The position numbers and the translations under genes were made by a program. DNA of 64,000 nucleotides from Paraphoma chrysanthemicola. Lineage: Eukaryota > Ascomycota > Dothideomycetes > Pleosporales > Phaeosphaeriaceae. Shown here one piece after another: positions 35,338-46,032 of this stretch; the stretch's first letter is position 1, and each line of letters begins with the position of its first letter. Where the stretch lies: positions 806,001 through 870,000 of the forward strand of contig JAGMWG010000003.1 of assembly GCA_020744225.1 (NCBI GenBank), given 5' to 3'. A model generated the notes under the pieces. The model searched no databases and was not told the DNA's origin. It saw only the letters and a list, made by a program, of their open reading frames with translations.

Positions 35338-36114
35338 GACCATTCTTCGCAACAAACCACATCTCTCTCTTTTCACCAATCCCAACAACGCAATCCCTTT
35401 CCCCGCCCTACCCCTCGAACTCCGCCATAAGATCTACACGCACATCATCTTTCCCAACCCGCAGAGAACACCACATCACTCCATCACCATCAGCGCCGCA
35501 GATGCCATCCACGCCTCCGATCCGAGCTACCCATATTTCCTACCCAAGCTCTGCCATGTCAACGAAGCCACGCGTATCGAAGTCGGGCTCTTTTCCACCC
35601 GCAATACAGATTTTAGTATCCTGTATCCACAGCATGTAATATACTTCGCACAATTCCTAGACAGATTTCCTGCCAATGCAGGATTCGGTGCCGTACGAAG
35701 ATTGGATTTCCAGCTTTGCAGCCGGCATAGGCCGGATCCTGAGGCTCGGAATGTATACATCGAATTGATGCAAAAGTGCCCAGGCCTGACGGAAATTGCA
35801 TAAAATTTGAAATATGGTGTTTGCTTAAACAACGGCTTACGCATTCATTTCGCGTGCAACTCGCGCCAGAGGAACTCAAACACCGAGCAAGAGAGATTTT
35901 GGATATTGAGAGGCTTGTAGAGGCGTATAAACTTGAAGGATTGTTGGACTTGAGGAGTTTAAACAGACTGACGATTGAGGTTTGGCCGAATAATTCATGC
36001 ATTTACGTCGCGGGGGATGAGGACGGAGGTGCCGAATGCTTGGCCGCTGATGGAGAAGCGGGCAGACTGGGTAAGGACAGGATTCGAGAAGAAGGAAAGG
36101 AGGGTGGAGGTTAG
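35338..36114 (+). pseudogene. 2EXR/F-box-like protein, probably frameshifted
   Basis: From the ATG at 35338 the chain runs through IPFPALPLELRHKIYTHIIF, the 2EXR/F-box-like start common in Dothideomycete protein families. It continues with LCHVNEATRIEVGLF and FGAVRRLDFQLCSR to CPGLTEIA, then stops at 35803. In the frame shifted by one base the sequence continues naturally as KFEIWCLLKQRLTHS, LAPEELKHRAREILDIERLV and LDLRSLNRLTIEVWPN to 36114. One missing base at about 35801 would join both into one protein of roughly 258 residues. No GT-AG intron spans the break. It is either a recent pseudogene or an assembly error. Confidence 0.6.
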
Positions 36115-36276
36115 GTTAGTGCAGAGTGCGAATGCGGGGTTGAGGTAGGCGGAAGGAGTTGTGCATACATAGCAGTGATCTAAGCACTTAGCTACATAGA
36201 TGCAGCAGCTGGATAATCGATGATAGCATGCCTTTAACGAGGTATACAATATGGCTGGCCATAAGCTACTTGATGT

Positions 36277-36531
36277 TCATTTGTCATTTTCCAAATCCAG
36301 TCGCTTCAGAATTTGCCACCGACGCCGTCGTCGCTCAATGTGAGATTGCTCCTCCAGCAGGCAGAAGTGACATTTGCCTACCGCTCTAGTCTCTGACCAA
36401 GTAATGTCAGGGATCCCGGTAGGCTGGAAGTCACATGGCTCGTCTGAACTTGCTAGGCGACAGGGCAAGATATACAGATCATAGGCGATGTGCGGGCATT
36501 CCGTGAAGCGCATTTTGATTTGTTGACACAT
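36277..36531 (-). CDS. small Cys-rich protein, unknown
   Basis: 84 residues from an ATG at 36531, beginning MCQQIKMRFTECPHIAYD. Cysteines occur near the start, at LPCR and EPCD, and as CHFC close to the C-terminus, followed by a basic helix-like ERRRRRWQILKRL tail. Small fungal proteins starting MCxx with spaced Cys and His are common and uncharacterised; zinc binding is likely but unproven. An in-frame upstream ATG at 36705 would add 58 unconvincing residues. No signal peptide in the short form. Confidence 0.55.
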   Translation of the reverse strand: MCQQIKMRFTECPHIAYDLYILPCRLASSDEPCDFQPTGIPDITWSETRAVGKCHFCLLEEQSHIERRRRRWQILKRLDLENDK

Positions 36532-36760
36532 TGTTCGAAGTGTTAGATTGAGGTAGGTGAAGAAATAAAATCTTAGCAAGACGTTGGCGACGGTTGAGAA
36601 ATTTACAAGAGAAGCATGAAACATTTTCGTGTTGCACGAACACTGTTTACGCACAGTGAGACTACTTGTCCACGTGGAGTGCTGCTGTCTCACTTCTTTT
36701 GACACTTACAGAACATAATAAAGTCTCCTTCCCTCTTTCTCGTCGTTGATGATCACTGAT

Positions 36761-37627
36761 TTAGCCCACCCATGTAGTCGCCCTTTGCCCGATGATCACA
36801 CCCGTCCCGTTCATGCCACATCCATCCACAAAGCAAGCACTTGCTGTGTGGATATAGCGAATCCTGCCATCCTCGACTCTGAATAGATGGCTGTCTGGCG
36901 CGCCCACATCGTTCCGCGTGCGGTCAAGACCGGTGAAGCCCATAAAGATATCTACAATACCCATAACTTCATCGACGACATATCGCCGATTTACCATTGG
37001 GACGTGAGCTGGCAGTCCGCCGAGGTTACAGGTATTCGCCGTGAGGTTCTGGCGACCTGTGTAAGCGCCGCCTTCCAGCCGAGCACAAGGTATTCCGAAG
37101 GGCACTTCGATAGTCGTATCATTGCACCGATCGGCGTATGCGTCACCTGCTGCTTTGATGACCTCGCGTGACGAACGCTTTTGCTCTGGAATGGGATCCC
37201 AGTTCTCTTGACTGTTCCAGTAGTTGTAGCCTGTTGCATTGAATGCCCAGTCGCCCTTGTCTGTCACCAAGCTGTCGATAAGAATCACATTTCCTTCGTC
37301 GTCAAGCGTCATCTGGGTGTGTATGACGTATGGGTGTTTAGGATCGGTGACAATGATCTCGGTAAAGGTCTTGCACTGGGTAGTGTCGTACATTGACCGC
37401 GTGGCATCGATAGCCATGCCGAAAGCTGGTGTGCCGTTAAGAAGGGATGCTGTTTTGTTGTTTTCCACGTAGACCATCTTATATGCGAGATTCTCGAACC
37501 GATCATGTTGCCCAGTCGCCATAAGATCGACGTACTGGCTTGCCACGCTTTGAAGATGTGGCCTCGTGCATTCGAATGCCATGGTGGCCGAAGCTAGCGC
37601 CGCGAGACTACTTACCATCAATACCAT
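36761..37627 (-). CDS. secreted protein, DUF8021-like
   Basis: Single exon, 288 residues with an N-terminal hydrophobic signal peptide ending near SATMA. It has a first part of SnoaL-like flavour (VASQYVDLMATGQHDRFENL) and a second part with VPFGIPCARLEGGAYTG, VNRRYVVDEVMGIVDIFMGF and DSHLFRVEDGRIRYIHTAS. These match an uncharacterised family of fungal secreted proteins (DUF8021 as remembered). Several N-glycosylation sites and conserved Cys are present. The role is unknown. Single-domain secreted proteins of this kind turn up in plant-associated fungi. Confidence 0.75.
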   Translation of the reverse strand: MVLMVSSLAALASATMAFECTRPHLQSVASQYVDLMATGQHDRFENLAYKMVYVENNKTASLLNGTPAFGMAIDATRSMYDTTQCKTFTEIIVTDPKHPYVIHTQMTLDDEGNVILIDSLVTDKGDWAFNATGYNYWNSQENWDPIPEQKRSSREVIKAAGDAYADRCNDTTIEVPFGIPCARLEGGAYTGRQNLTANTCNLGGLPAHVPMVNRRYVVDEVMGIVDIFMGFTGLDRTRNDVGAPDSHLFRVEDGRIRYIHTASACFVDGCGMNGTGVIIGQRATTWVG

Positions 37628-37837
37628 GGTGCTGTGCCGTGTGTTTCGAGCTATAAGCTATATGCGCCGGTGGTGGAATGTTCTTTGCCTTTAAGAAGTC
37701 TACATATGCTCAATAAAAATGAAGAAGCTTGCCCTGCATCCCGTTGTCTCTACTCTACCATATTTATGGGAATGATAGGCCAATAGCGCCGGAGATGTAC
37801 CTGATTAACCGCTATGGAAAATGGGTACAGTTCTCGA

Positions 37838-38427
37838 TCATTTACGGATAGTGTGGGGTCCATCGGCAATTATCCCCGCCCACGACACGCTCTGACCCCA
37901 CATACATCGCCTTTCAAAAACTTCTCTTGGAACTTCGGCCGTCGTTTCCGTTTCCAGAGAGGTGCGTTCTTGAAAAGGCGGAAAGGCTGAATGATCTGGG
38001 CGTGGCAACTTATCAAGCAAGCTTGGAACGCTTGTGCGGCTCTAATATCCTCAAAGCTCATCTGGTCTTCGCACACCAGGCACATCATCGCAGTTTCTGA
38101 GTCGACAGGCGATCCAGGACGCCTCGCAAATGTTCTTGCAGTGGTCCTCATCCCACATGTCCCAGAACGTGTTCATCGATGCAGCCTGAGCGTGGTCAAT
38201 AGCAGGTTCACACTGCGGTCGTGACGCAAAGCACGTACGATCTCTTGGGGTGAGGGTTTTCGTGGAGCCGTTTCGACATTGTTTTGGTACAGAGCCTCCG
38301 GGTGCATATCTGTCCACAACAGGGCGAAGGCGTACCAGACAGTGCGGATCAATAAGGCGCTAAGGACGAGCACGAGCAGGATGTGTGCTACCCGATAAAG
38401 CAATCTCATGTCGGAGTTGATGAGCAT
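37838..38427 (-). CDS. putative small single-pass membrane or secreted Cys-containing protein
   Basis: Proposed exons 38427-38239, 38185-38084 and 38041-37838 give 164 residues. Exon 1 has an uncleaved-anchor-like span (LLYRVAHILLVLVLSALLIRT). The first intron (53 bp, GTACGT donor, CAG acceptor) is convincing. Exon 2 encodes CKNICEASWIACRLRNC. The second intron (42 bp, GTGCCT donor) is weak, but without it the protein ends at 38051. Exon 3 gives Pro-rich sequence and CMWGQSVSWAGI. The Cys/Trp pattern recalls the C-terminal region of some fungal glycosyltransferase-like proteins, but this is a guess. No function assigned. Confidence 0.45.
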
Positions 38428-39261
38428 GCATCGCTGTTCAATCGCTCGCGCGGCATGCTCCTCGCGTTTTCTCCTTTTTCAACACAGGCAGGTTTAGGCG
38501 AGACGCTAGGCTTCCCGAACGGGGAATGGACCCACAAGTTCCCGCCCCATCTCAGTCCTTGTCGACAACTGCGATCGGCGCTCGTCGTCAATCAGAGATG
38601 TGTTTTCTGATCATGGTATCTAGGGAACGAATTGCGCACAACAGGATCCTGACCACTCCGGCGGGAATTACATTCTGCAGTCCGCTGCCCCGTTCGGACG
38701 TAGGAGTCGCTATACGAGACAGGCAATAGTAATCGGTGTAGGCTAATCGTGCCACTACGTTCAATTCATGGCCACACTCTCCGACATGAGGGAATGACTC
38801 GGCCCTCATGCGAGATCTGGCATGCAGCAATCTCAGATCTTTTGATGGCTGTCGCAACATGGCGCTATCGGCCTACGCTCGTCCAAGATTTGCGATTGAT
38901 TGAGCCACAAAGAATCTTCTCGTGCTGGTAGCGGGTATGACGTATGAGCCTCGGAGTCGGAGGACCCCACCTAGCGCTAGACCACAGCCAGAACGGTGGA
39001 CTGTCAACCTTGTCGCAAAAGTGCCTAGAACCTTCGATACTGTTCGATCTGTTGAGGTAGATGGAGTGAGGAAAGCTGCCGCGTCGTGCAGGATCGCAAC
39101 GCGTACCCACTGTGGACGTTCGCCACTACCGTTTCAAAGCTCAATGTCTCCGGGTGCAGGTCTGAACATGCCTTTATAGCACGACGACCCCTCGCTCCCA
39201 AAGCTTTTTCATCCTACACCAAAGTTTTCCTAGGATATACCACAACCGATACCTCATCGCA
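38428..39261. other. intergenic, divergent promoters
   Basis: About 830 bp between divergent genes. It carries several short conflicting frames and no recognisable feature. Confidence 0.4.
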
Positions 39262-40770
39262 ATGGGCCTACTCGATCTGCCTCCCGAGATTCTCGACCTT
39301 ATCATTGACCACACAGCACCACTTGGCCTCGAAAACTTTGTGCTGTCGTGCAAGGTTGTATACGAACGCGCCAAGGCCCAAGTCGAGCAGCATAATCAGA
39401 TGATCAGGAGATGGCGTGAAACCTCCAATGCCTCTCCAGCACTCCGTGGGGACACGCTGAGCATCCTCTACGAGATCTCGCGCCAGCCACTGATTGCCGA
39501 GTACATCGAGACCCTGAGCCTGTGGGACCGAAGAACGTCCGAGGAGGTTGAAACCCGCACGGACGCCTACAGCTTTCGTGACGATGTCGAAGCCCTCAGC
39601 AAGATCAAACGACTCCTAGGTGCAGCGGAGTATTTCGCTAGCGCGGACATTGAAGAGTGGTGGCACCAGATCCTCGAGGAAGATAGACTGGGCGAGGAGC
39701 CCGATGTGGATAAGCTGTATGCGACAGTCGCCCTACTTTCACTTCTCCCGAACCTGAAAACACTCCAACTACCGGATCGATGGCATGAGGTGCGGAAGAA
39801 TGAGGCGGCCGAAGCCTTGGTTCCGTCGGTCGAAGCGCTGATAACAATGTCAAACTCAAGCACACACTCCATACGACCGCTAGCCGCGTTGGAAACCCTA
39901 TTACCGTTTGTTGAAGAAGGCTACGACATCAAGGTGGGACTACAATGCCTCGTCCCCTTCATGGCATTGAAAAGCATCCGGAATCTGTTCGCCGTGAGTT
40001 GTGTCGCCGTGAACGATGATTGGGCGGAAACTCCTTTCGAATGGCCGCTCTCGGCCCCCAAATCTCCGTTGACACGAATTGAACTGGCCTCGTGCTGCAT
40101 GGACGCAGGAGGCTTGTCAGAGCTTTTCGCAAACACGCCAGCTCTGACGATTTTCAGATACTCTCACCAAACGAAATGGGACGGTGTTGAGTCCGACTGG
40201 AATCCCGGCGAAATTCTCGAAGTCCTAGCCAACTATCACGGAAGTCGGCTGTTGGAGCTAGCCATCACAGTTGACGAGCTTCACGGCCAAATCATCAACG
40301 GACTGTCCTCCTTTATGCGCTTCGAAAAGCTTGAGAAACTCGAAGTAGACGTCATTCCATTCTGTGGTCCGCCGCTTGAGAGCGGGCAGCGTCTCGGTCG
40401 CAATGCCTACGTTCCCGAAGGCGCAAAAGCGTGGGCCCACGTCGACATACCCTGTATGGGCGACATGCTGCCCAGAAGCATCCGTGAGCTCCAGTGTAAT
40501 ACAGATTACCCCGAACCATCCACCGAAGCGCTCCTAGCCTTGTTCAAGAACATCAAGGACAGAAGGCAAGATAAGCTACTGCGCTTACACAAGACGGTCA
40601 TACGGCAGTATCGATCTAGCTCTGTTCAGCAGCTCGCAGATGATCATGATGTGATTCTGGAGGTATTTGATGAGAATGTTCCGAACCCTCGGCCGAGATC
40701 CATGATGCCGGAGTGGAAGCGGAATTTCGATGCAAGAGTCGGTGGAATCGTGATGACGACTGGGATATGA
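39262..40770 (+). CDS. F-box-like protein
   Basis: Single exon, 502 residues. It begins MGLLDLPPEILDLIIDHTAP, a clear F-box-type helix, followed by FVLSCKVVYERA. The remainder lacks canonical LRRs but has Leu-rich strands such as LSLLPNLKTLQLPDRW and LTRIELASCCMDAGGLSELF, expected of degenerate leucine-rich-repeat substrate-binding regions. These proteins are usually adaptors of SCF ubiquitin ligases, although many Dothideomycete copies are lineage-specific. The frame is intact. Confidence 0.8.
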   Translation: MGLLDLPPEILDLIIDHTAPLGLENFVLSCKVVYERAKAQVEQHNQMIRRWRETSNASPALRGDTLSILYEISRQPLIAEYIETLSLWDRRTSEEVETRTDAYSFRDDVEALSKIKRLLGAAEYFASADIEEWWHQILEEDRLGEEPDVDKLYATVALLSLLPNLKTLQLPDRWHEVRKNEAAEALVPSVEALITMSNSSTHSIRPLAALETLLPFVEEGYDIKVGLQCLVPFMALKSIRNLFAVSCVAVNDDWAETPFEWPLSAPKSPLTRIELASCCMDAGGLSELFANTPALTIFRYSHQTKWDGVESDWNPGEILEVLANYHGSRLLELAITVDELHGQIINGLSSFMRFEKLEKLEVDVIPFCGPPLESGQRLGRNAYVPEGAKAWAHVDIPCMGDMLPRSIRELQCNTDYPEPSTEALLALFKNIKDRRQDKLLRLHKTVIRQYRSSSVQQLADDHDVILEVFDENVPNPRPRSMMPEWKRNFDARVGGIVMTTGI

Positions 40771-41276
40771 TGCCCTCTCCTCTGTGATGAAGTGAAGATG
40801 CAGCCCTAAGGTTCTGTTGTTTTGGACGCTCCAGGATATGGTATGTGAATGGAACGATGCTAAAGGTATACCGGAGTGCATAGGGTGTATTGAAATAGGG
40901 ATTTAATCTGAATTGATATCTTCTTTTGAGGTGTCTACAATTCAATCTGGTTGCGACGCTAATAAATGTGATCTTACATTTATGATTTCATCATCGTTGC
41001 GTCATTCGTCATTGCAGAGATCTTCATCGATCTGCGACCGCACAGTACATACAAGGCGGTGGCATGAACGGATGATTAGTGGCCAGCGACTATTCTACCA
41101 AAGTCGACCGTTTTCCATACAAAGTTCGTCCGTGCACAGAGGTCCACCCCTCATCCATTCATGAGCACCCCTTTACTAGATCATCATAAGCACGATAAAG
41201 ATCGATAAATATCATGATGGATCGCATAGCGTAGGCCGTGGAATTCGCCATTGTCTACCTACACGTTCGACACAAC
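40771..41276. other. intergenic between convergent genes
   Basis: About 500 bp between the F-box gene and the SDR gene, carrying their 3' ends. No other feature seen. Confidence 0.45.
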
Positions 41277-42258
41277 CTAAAGCTTCGACCCGCCCCTCTC
41301 GCTATCCAGTTTCGTGGTAATGGGACTCAACAGATTCTGCATAAACTCCTCGTTCTTGAGCTCCTCGCCCGTACCCATCCCCTGCGGCGGCTCAACACCC
41401 CACTCCGGAATATCTCTCGTTCCATTCATTGTTATCTCCAACACGCTACCGCATGGGTAGTCTTTCTTCTGGAGCAAGTTCAAGAGCTGCGTGGCACACG
41501 CATCAGGGGTAAGAAAGCGCTCTTCTGAGACGGAGAATTGCTTTAGTTTAGTATCGTCGAAGAGTGGAGTGAGCACGCCGCCGGGACAGAGCGTCGTAAC
41601 TTTGATACCGGTGAGGGGTTCGGTGTCTTTCATGGATTTGACGAAGCCGACGATGGCGTGTTTGGTCGCGCAATAGAGTGGCGCGGCGAGATTGCCTGCT
41701 ATTCCTGCAATGGAGGCCTAGCACTTGTTGAACATGTGGTAAGTGCGTTAAGATTAGTGATACTTACAATGATGCAAATACTCGCTCGCTTCCCCTTGGC
41801 CAGGCTCTTGCGTATCGCCAGTCGCGTCAATTTTATTGGGTGGTTTACGTTGACCTCGACCTGCTTGTAGCCGCCGTCGTCCTCGGGGTCTTGCCAGAAG
41901 TTGGAAAAAGGTGGTTCAAAAAGGCCGGCACAAATGCCGTACGCGTCGGGAACATCATTCCATTTCTCCTCGCATACGTCAAAGATTTGGTTGAAGTCGG
42001 ACCAGCGCGTGACGTCTGATTGTACAAAAAGAATGTCGTCTTTGCCTGAAGCGTAGGAGTCAAAGTCTGGTGTTGTTTTAAGATCTGCTACGAGGACTTT
42101 GGCGCCGAGTGCATGGGCTTGTTTGGTGAGCGCAAGCCCAATACCTGGGATTGTGAGCCTCAAATTGATATTACTGTCATGCTCAAAGGCATACCGGATG
42201 CACCGCCAGTTATTAGGAGGATCTTGCCACCACCGAGTGGTTGATCAATCGAAGTCAT
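41277..42258 (-). CDS. short-chain dehydrogenase/reductase
   Basis: Three exons (42258-42195, 42144-41768, 41717-41277) give 293 residues. The Rossmann start is LLITGGASGIGLAL, with the motif restored across the first intron. It continues with VLVADLK, QSDVTRWSDF and the catalytic YCATK (Tyr-xxx-Lys), then TTLCPGGVLTPLFD. This is a classical NAD(P)-dependent SDR close to 15-hydroxyprostaglandin-dehydrogenase-like fungal proteins. The substrate is unknown. It is co-oriented with the EthD gene and the second SDR gene. Confidence 0.88.
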
Positions 42259-42821
42259 ATTATAAACCTCGTGAAGTGCAAAATATGAATCTCAAAACAG
42301 CAATTCAGTGAAGAATGTCAGAGTGCACCTTACACCAATGCTTTCACTATTGCGAGGCGTCTCGACAATATCTAGAGGTACACTCCCACCCGTCTAAGAT
42401 GCGGGCCGGGTAAGCGACTCCGCACATCCGATTGCTCCAGCTCGAAGCCGCGTGATGAGATTTGAGGGGTACTGCATAACACAATGTCCTGGATGGTCCT
42501 AAGAAGGAATAACAAGTTAAAGCGGCCCGTACATCTCCGAATGCGCGCGGTGATCGACGGCGGGAACCCGTGGTGGGCACGGGTGGCCCATTCGTTCCTA
42601 TTCGGCTCTCCTCACCACACGGTGACTATCAACCACCGACGTACTGCCAGCGGGGTGCTAGAGGAGGATCCGAGTCCGTACCTAGTCATCAGTATGGGGA
42701 GCCCGTAAAGCGTGGAAAGTGCGGGGTGTACGACCGCGGCTGAATGCGCTTGCCTTCATCGAGTTATCCGAGCTAGTCTTATTACGGTTTCCCAGCATTG
42801 ACATTCACAACATGGACATCA
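42259..42821. other. intergenic, no gene seen
   Basis: About 560 bp between the first SDR and the EthD gene. It is GC-richer near 42520-42720 and has no supported open frame. Confidence 0.4.
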
Positions 42822-43398
42822 CTACTTGACCACCATCCTACGATTGCAGAACTGTATGAGCGTATGTTGAGTGGATTTGTAATCTATACACGACCCGAGC
42901 ATATTTTCCCGAGGCTCCCATCCAGCACGCTTGCGCTGCTTGCTGGCTGTCCAAACGTTTTTCCCGTCTTCGATGACTGTCACCTCTGTGCCAGCTGTGA
43001 CCATTATACTTGGGACATCAAACAAATACTCTTCATCCTTTTTGACAATTTGAAGGTAGAACGGATCTTCATAGGCATTCTCGTAATCTTGAAAGGACCC
43101 GTACCAGAAGTCTGCGATGCCGTCGTATGATAGCGTAGATTGGGAGAGTCGAGATTTATGCTCGGATGTTGTATGGTACTACCATAGCATTAGTTTTGAA
43201 ATCTAGCTGATGCTGTGAGCCACATCGTGCGGTCCGCCAAAAACTTACTTGGACATATTTCACACATCCATGGCGTTGAAGCCAAGATACGATCAGCTGG
43301 CTGTGTTCCTTCGTCCAATGCTCATTAAATTCGTCTTCTGTGAGATTTGGATTGCGCTTTGCACACACTGTGACTCGTAGGAGCTGGTCGTTTGGCAT
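42822..43398 (-). CDS. EthD-domain protein
   Basis: Two exons (43398-43249, 43178-42822) give 168 residues. The splice rebuilds KYVQYHTTSEHK. Motifs are LRVTVCAKRNPNLTEDEFNE, HWTKEHSQLI, DGIADFWYGSFQDYENAYED and YFLEV-like LQIVKKDEEYLFD. EthD proteins are small dimeric alpha+beta-barrel proteins often clustered with aromatic or polyketide catabolic enzymes. Here the gene sits between two SDR genes on the same strand and 6 kb from a hydrolase carrying the same fold. A catabolic or detoxifying role is likely but unproven. The C-terminal 35 residues are poorly conserved by eye. Confidence 0.85.
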
Positions 43399-43717
43399 AA
43401 CGGGATGGGAAATGGACAAAGCTGATCTTCGAAATCTGGGTGGAAAATTGAGGAATAAACGACCAGCAGTATCAAAGTGAACGGAAAGTGGAATGCCAAT
43501 GGTCGAGGCACGATATGCTACGAACCAAAGATCTCTGAGGATGACCTTCATTCATGACATCATCACTAGTCAAGGCTAAAGTCATGTGTCTCGCATTGCT
43601 CTGCTGGAGCAAACATGTGTATGTCAAACCAGTTCGTCTTTGCAAAACAGACTTAGTCACACACATTCCAAGGTGATGAAGGAGCCCAGCTGCCTTTATG
43701 AAGCCATCAAATGTACC

Positions 43718-44514
43718 TCAACAATACCAACCCCCATCAATCTGCATCGCGTTCCCCGTAATAAACGAAGACGCATTCGAAAGTAGAAACTCGATCAACG
43801 GCGGTACCTCCGTCTGATGCGCCGTTCTTCCCAGTGCCAAAAAGCTCCAATCCACTTCCGAACCTTTGATGTCAACCGATTTCCTCAACATCGGCGTATC
43901 AATGGGACCACTACATCGAATTAGCATACTTTCGTACCGTACCAAACTCATACTCACGGGCAAATACAATTGACCCTAATCTGTCTCTTGCCCAGTTCTT
44001 TCGCCGCCGACCTCGTCATTCCCACAACCGCATGCTTTGATGCACAATAAGCCAAATTATTCGCGGCGCCAATAAGTCCCAAGATACTTGCAGCATTCAC
44101 AATCGCGGCCCCGTCATTGAAATGCGGGATTTGTGCTCGCAAACAATTCTTCAGACCAACGACATTGACGCCCATTACGAAATCCCAGTCGTCATCATCC
44201 AGGCTATCAATACCAGCGACGTTTGACTGCTTGCCAATCACGCCCGCAAGGTTAGCTGCACCGTCTAATTTACCAAATTTCTCGACTGTTGCGGCGATCC
44301 AAGCTTCCACGGCTTTGCGGTCTCTGATGTCGACGACTTGAGCAAGGACCTGTGCACCAGAGGACTGGAGTTCGGTCTCTAAGTCTTTCAAAGGCTTTTC
44401 TTGTACATCTGCGAGGGAGATTTTGGCACCATTCTTCGCGAGAACACGAGCGGTTTCGAGGCCCATACCTGACGCGGCGCCGGTGATGACGATAACCTTA
44501 TCTTTCAGGGACAT
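43718..44514 (-). CDS. short-chain dehydrogenase/reductase (3-oxoacyl reductase-like)
   Basis: Two exons (44514-43958, 43910-43718) give 249 residues, with VNCICPGPIDTPML restored across the 47 bp intron. Family motifs are VIVITGAASGMGLETARVL, LADVQEK, ANLAGVIG (the NAG-type motif), NAASILG (catalytic Ser), YCASKHA (Tyr and Lys) and a FITGNAMQIDGGW end. It is a complete classical SDR oxidoreductase of FabG type. The substrate is unknown. Confidence 0.9.
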
Positions 44515-45293
44515 TGTGATTTATTGCTTGACTGAATAAATGACAGGAGAAAGTAGTGGCTAAACTCGACTGCCAACTATGCCTCTGCTTCGCTGCCTGC
44601 AATGCTTGGAGATAGTCTCAAAGAGGTTGTTAATAAGGACGTGCGAGAAATTGGCCCTTGATATCTGGTCCTTCTTAACGATTCACACACCAACTACGAG
44701 AATACAACGAACTCGCGGCATCCGGATATCCGATGTTCCGAGCCATATGTACTGCAAGTAGGCATGACCGAAAGTGTGACCATGTCGTGCTTAGGAACGA
44801 ATGAATTCGAGCCAACAAGACACTAAGCATACGGCACACTTTCTAAATCTGCCTTGGAAACTTGTCAATTCTTGTTCGGGCCAGCACTCAGGCTTGCCAT
44901 CGGCCATTCAGGCTATAGTAATCATGGTGATGCGGAGGTATGCGTGCACAACGGGAAGACGATTCCCGGCATGACTCGGGAACGACCCCGCCTTCTGCGC
45001 ACAAAAGTCAAGGATTGGCTGCGTTTGAAATGTTCATCCTGAAAAACTCGACAATAATGCGAAGTACTGCCGCAGTGTTTCAGTAGCGACGAATGGCCTC
45101 ACGTAAGACGATATGGTACAAACAAACAGATGTCGTTGTTGGTAGTCCTTTGTAGAGGGGAAGCGGGGCAGCAGCTTAATTAGTCCAACCACCAAAAAGC
45201 GTCGACTCACACAACAAGTACCGCCCGTCTTGTTTATGTGCAAGCTGAATAATGTGCAAGGCTTGGTGAAAAGTCCAAAAAGTCCAAAAATCA
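44515..45293. other. intergenic, mostly empty
   Basis: About 780 bp before the tRNA-like gene. Short unsupported frames only, apart from the tRNA terminator at its right end. Confidence 0.4.
45286..45290 (-). terminator. RNA polymerase III oligo-T terminator
   Basis: On the minus strand a run of five T lies four bases after the tRNA acceptor end, as expected of a polymerase III stop. Confidence 0.7.
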
Positions 45294-45432
45294 AGGGCCG
45301 AACCGGAGTCGAACCGGTGACTTCGGGAAGACAATCTTGGTGAACTGCAGTCCTACACTATGAGGAATTAGATCATGTTACTGAAATATTAAGTTGCAGG
45401 TGCACCAACCTCTACCACTGAGTTACCGGCCC
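45294..45432 (-). tRNA. tRNA-like gene with long insertion, possibly tRNA-Cys(GCA)
   Basis: The minus strand starts GGGCCGG, which pairs with the closing TCGGCCC (one G-T). An A box (TAACTCAGTGG) and a perfect B box (GGTTCGACTCC) are present, and the T arm ACCGG-TTCGACT-CCGGT folds well. The base after the acceptor is T, as U73 is in cysteine tRNAs, and a CTGCAA sequence would be a Cys GCA loop. The 139-base length implies a large intron or insertion. The anticodon arm does not fold canonically. TTGGTG/CACCAA and CTGCA/TGCAG form a stem with internal loops, and the part before the T arm would be an extra-long variable arm. Isotype and intron borders remain unresolved. Confidence 0.65.
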
Positions 45433-46032
45433 ATCGTTGAGCTTGATGACTAAGAATTCTTGAATAAATGAAATATAAACTACAGCTAAGCGGTTTTTGG
45501 GTTGGAAGATCCAGCCGCCAGGTCGCTTGAGGTGGTTTGTGGTGGTTGAACGACGGAGTGGGGTTGCGGGGCAAGCGAACGAGGGAGCGGTGAGTCGAAA
45601 TTGACAATGTGGCGACGTAGCGTACTTCAGGCCATCCTGCTAATATGCAGTAACCATTAGCCAATGAACATACTGAATAAAGTGCTACAACATCCATCTC
45701 GACATGTACACAGCTCGCTGCTCCATGAGAAGTTGTTCCGACAGTCTTCAAGATGGTCGACTTGACCAGAAGACCACATTGTCGCTCGCCGTCACCCATC
45801 TCTACCAACGTTGAGTATTCCGAATGTGACCTGCTCATAGGTCACGGTTGGTTCATGTCTCTAGGCTTGGATGTAGGTCGTCACGGTGGATGTGATCTGG
45901 ACACATGAAGGGGGCAGGAAACGACTGTCATATAAATCTGGACAACTCAAAAGAATGATTCTCCAGAAATTTGTACTGCTCAGAGTACACCTTCGCCGTC
46001 GAATTTTGTCATACGTCACTCTTTCGTGCACG
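45433..46032. other. intergenic, no gene seen
   Basis: 600 bp between the tRNA-like gene and the secreted-protein gene. The frame of the latter is open upstream to 45886, but the added residues are basic and unlike a signal peptide. Confidence 0.4.
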
